Origin: an uncultured Gammaproteobacteria bacterium
GTDB lineage: Bacteria > Pseudomonadota > Gammaproteobacteria > PS1 > Pseudothioglobaceae
Reading direction: 5' to 3'
DNA length: 43,321 nucleotides
Assembly: GCA_937896195.1 (NCBI GenBank)
Contig: CALBNC010000030.1
Coordinates: forward strand, 1 to 43,321
Each line of letters opens with the position of its first letter. Positions within the stretch are counted from its first letter, which is position 1. This document shows, piece by piece, positions 42,872-43,321 of the stretch. The translations under genes and the position numbers were made by a program. A model generated the notes under the pieces. It saw only the letters and a program-made list of their open reading frames with translations, searched no databases and was not told the DNA's origin.

Positions 42872-42888
42872 GCTCGCCCTAAGCGAGC
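42872..42888 (+). other. GC-rich hairpin upstream of terminal cytochrome gene
   Basis: GCTCGC-CCTAA-GCGAGC perfect 6-bp stem, 5-nt loop; TATAAT at 42854-42859 just upstream. Confidence 0.5.
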
Positions 42889-42915
42889 CCTAATTTTATA
42901 CAAACAAAAAAAACG

Positions 42916-43321
42916 ATGAAAAAAATAATAACCAGTCTATTGATTTGCCTATTGGCTTTATCAACAAAAAGCTTTGCCGAGGACGCTGACAAGCGTCAGG
43001 CTATTTATCTGGATCAAGAAGATCGCGCTACTGTATTAGAAGAAATGCGCACTTTTTTACAAACCACTCAGCAGATTATTCAAGGTGTATCAACCAACGA
43101 TATGGGCTTAGCAGCAAACGCGGCCAAAACTATGGGCCAAGGCGCCTCAAACGGCGTGTCTTTTTCGTTAATACTTAAACTGCCATTAAGCTTCAAGCTG
43201 TTAGCGGCTGACACGCATAGTAAGTTTGATCAAATTGCGGTGGACGCCGAGTCGTTTTCAGGTCGCGACCATACCTTAGAGCAAGTATCGGAGTTGATGA
43301 AAAACTGTGTGGCTTGTCATT
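42916..43321 (+). CDS. Exported c-type cytochrome (cytochrome c'-like), truncated by window end
   Basis: MKKIITSLLICLLALSTKSFAEDADKRQAIYLDQEDRATVLEEMRTFLQ…VSELMKNCVACH (CxxCH at the edge). Confidence 0.7.
   Translation, partial: MKKIITSLLICLLALSTKSFAEDADKRQAIYLDQEDRATVLEEMRTFLQTTQQIIQGVSTNDMGLAANAAKTMGQGASNGVSFSLILKLPLSFKLLAADTHSKFDQIAVDAESFSGRDHTLEQVSELMKNCVACH

Overview
The window is a compact, AT-rich, mostly housekeeping chromosomal segment of a gammaproteobacterium. Gene content (phosphoribulokinase, bc1 complex, cytochrome oxidase assembly genes, sspAB, DciA/SecA, class 1B-type PyrD) and protein character suggest a sulfur-oxidising autotroph of the SUP05/Thioglobus type; this is inference from content, not a database match. 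Main blocks: end of ctaA plus a probably dismantled SCO1 locus interrupted by a DUF2061 ORF; DUF2970-ctaB-thioredoxin-like gene; hisF; uppS-cdsA-dxr-M23 peptidase; purC-DUF2797-FKBP-aminotransferase-P-loop protein-metA-like-mutY-ribF; pyrC-anmK-secA (minus strand); dciA-like; petABC-sspAB; bioD/pyrD/leuS; chrA; the dnaA-dnaN-recF-gyrB-prk replication/Calvin-cycle block (minus strand); yqhA-tpiA-secG-tRNA-Leu(GAG); an OmpR/EnvZ-type pair; and a terminal cluster with two C-terminal-CxxCH cytochromes, an outer-membrane barrel candidate and a DUF2892 protein. Most interesting signals: a parS-like palindrome embedded in recF, DnaA-box-like 9-mers in the AT-rich dnaA-dnaN gap (candidate oriC), the split SCO1 locus, prk attached to the replication gene block, and the cytochrome/outer-membrane cluster at the right edge. 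I found no CRISPR array, transposase or phage module.
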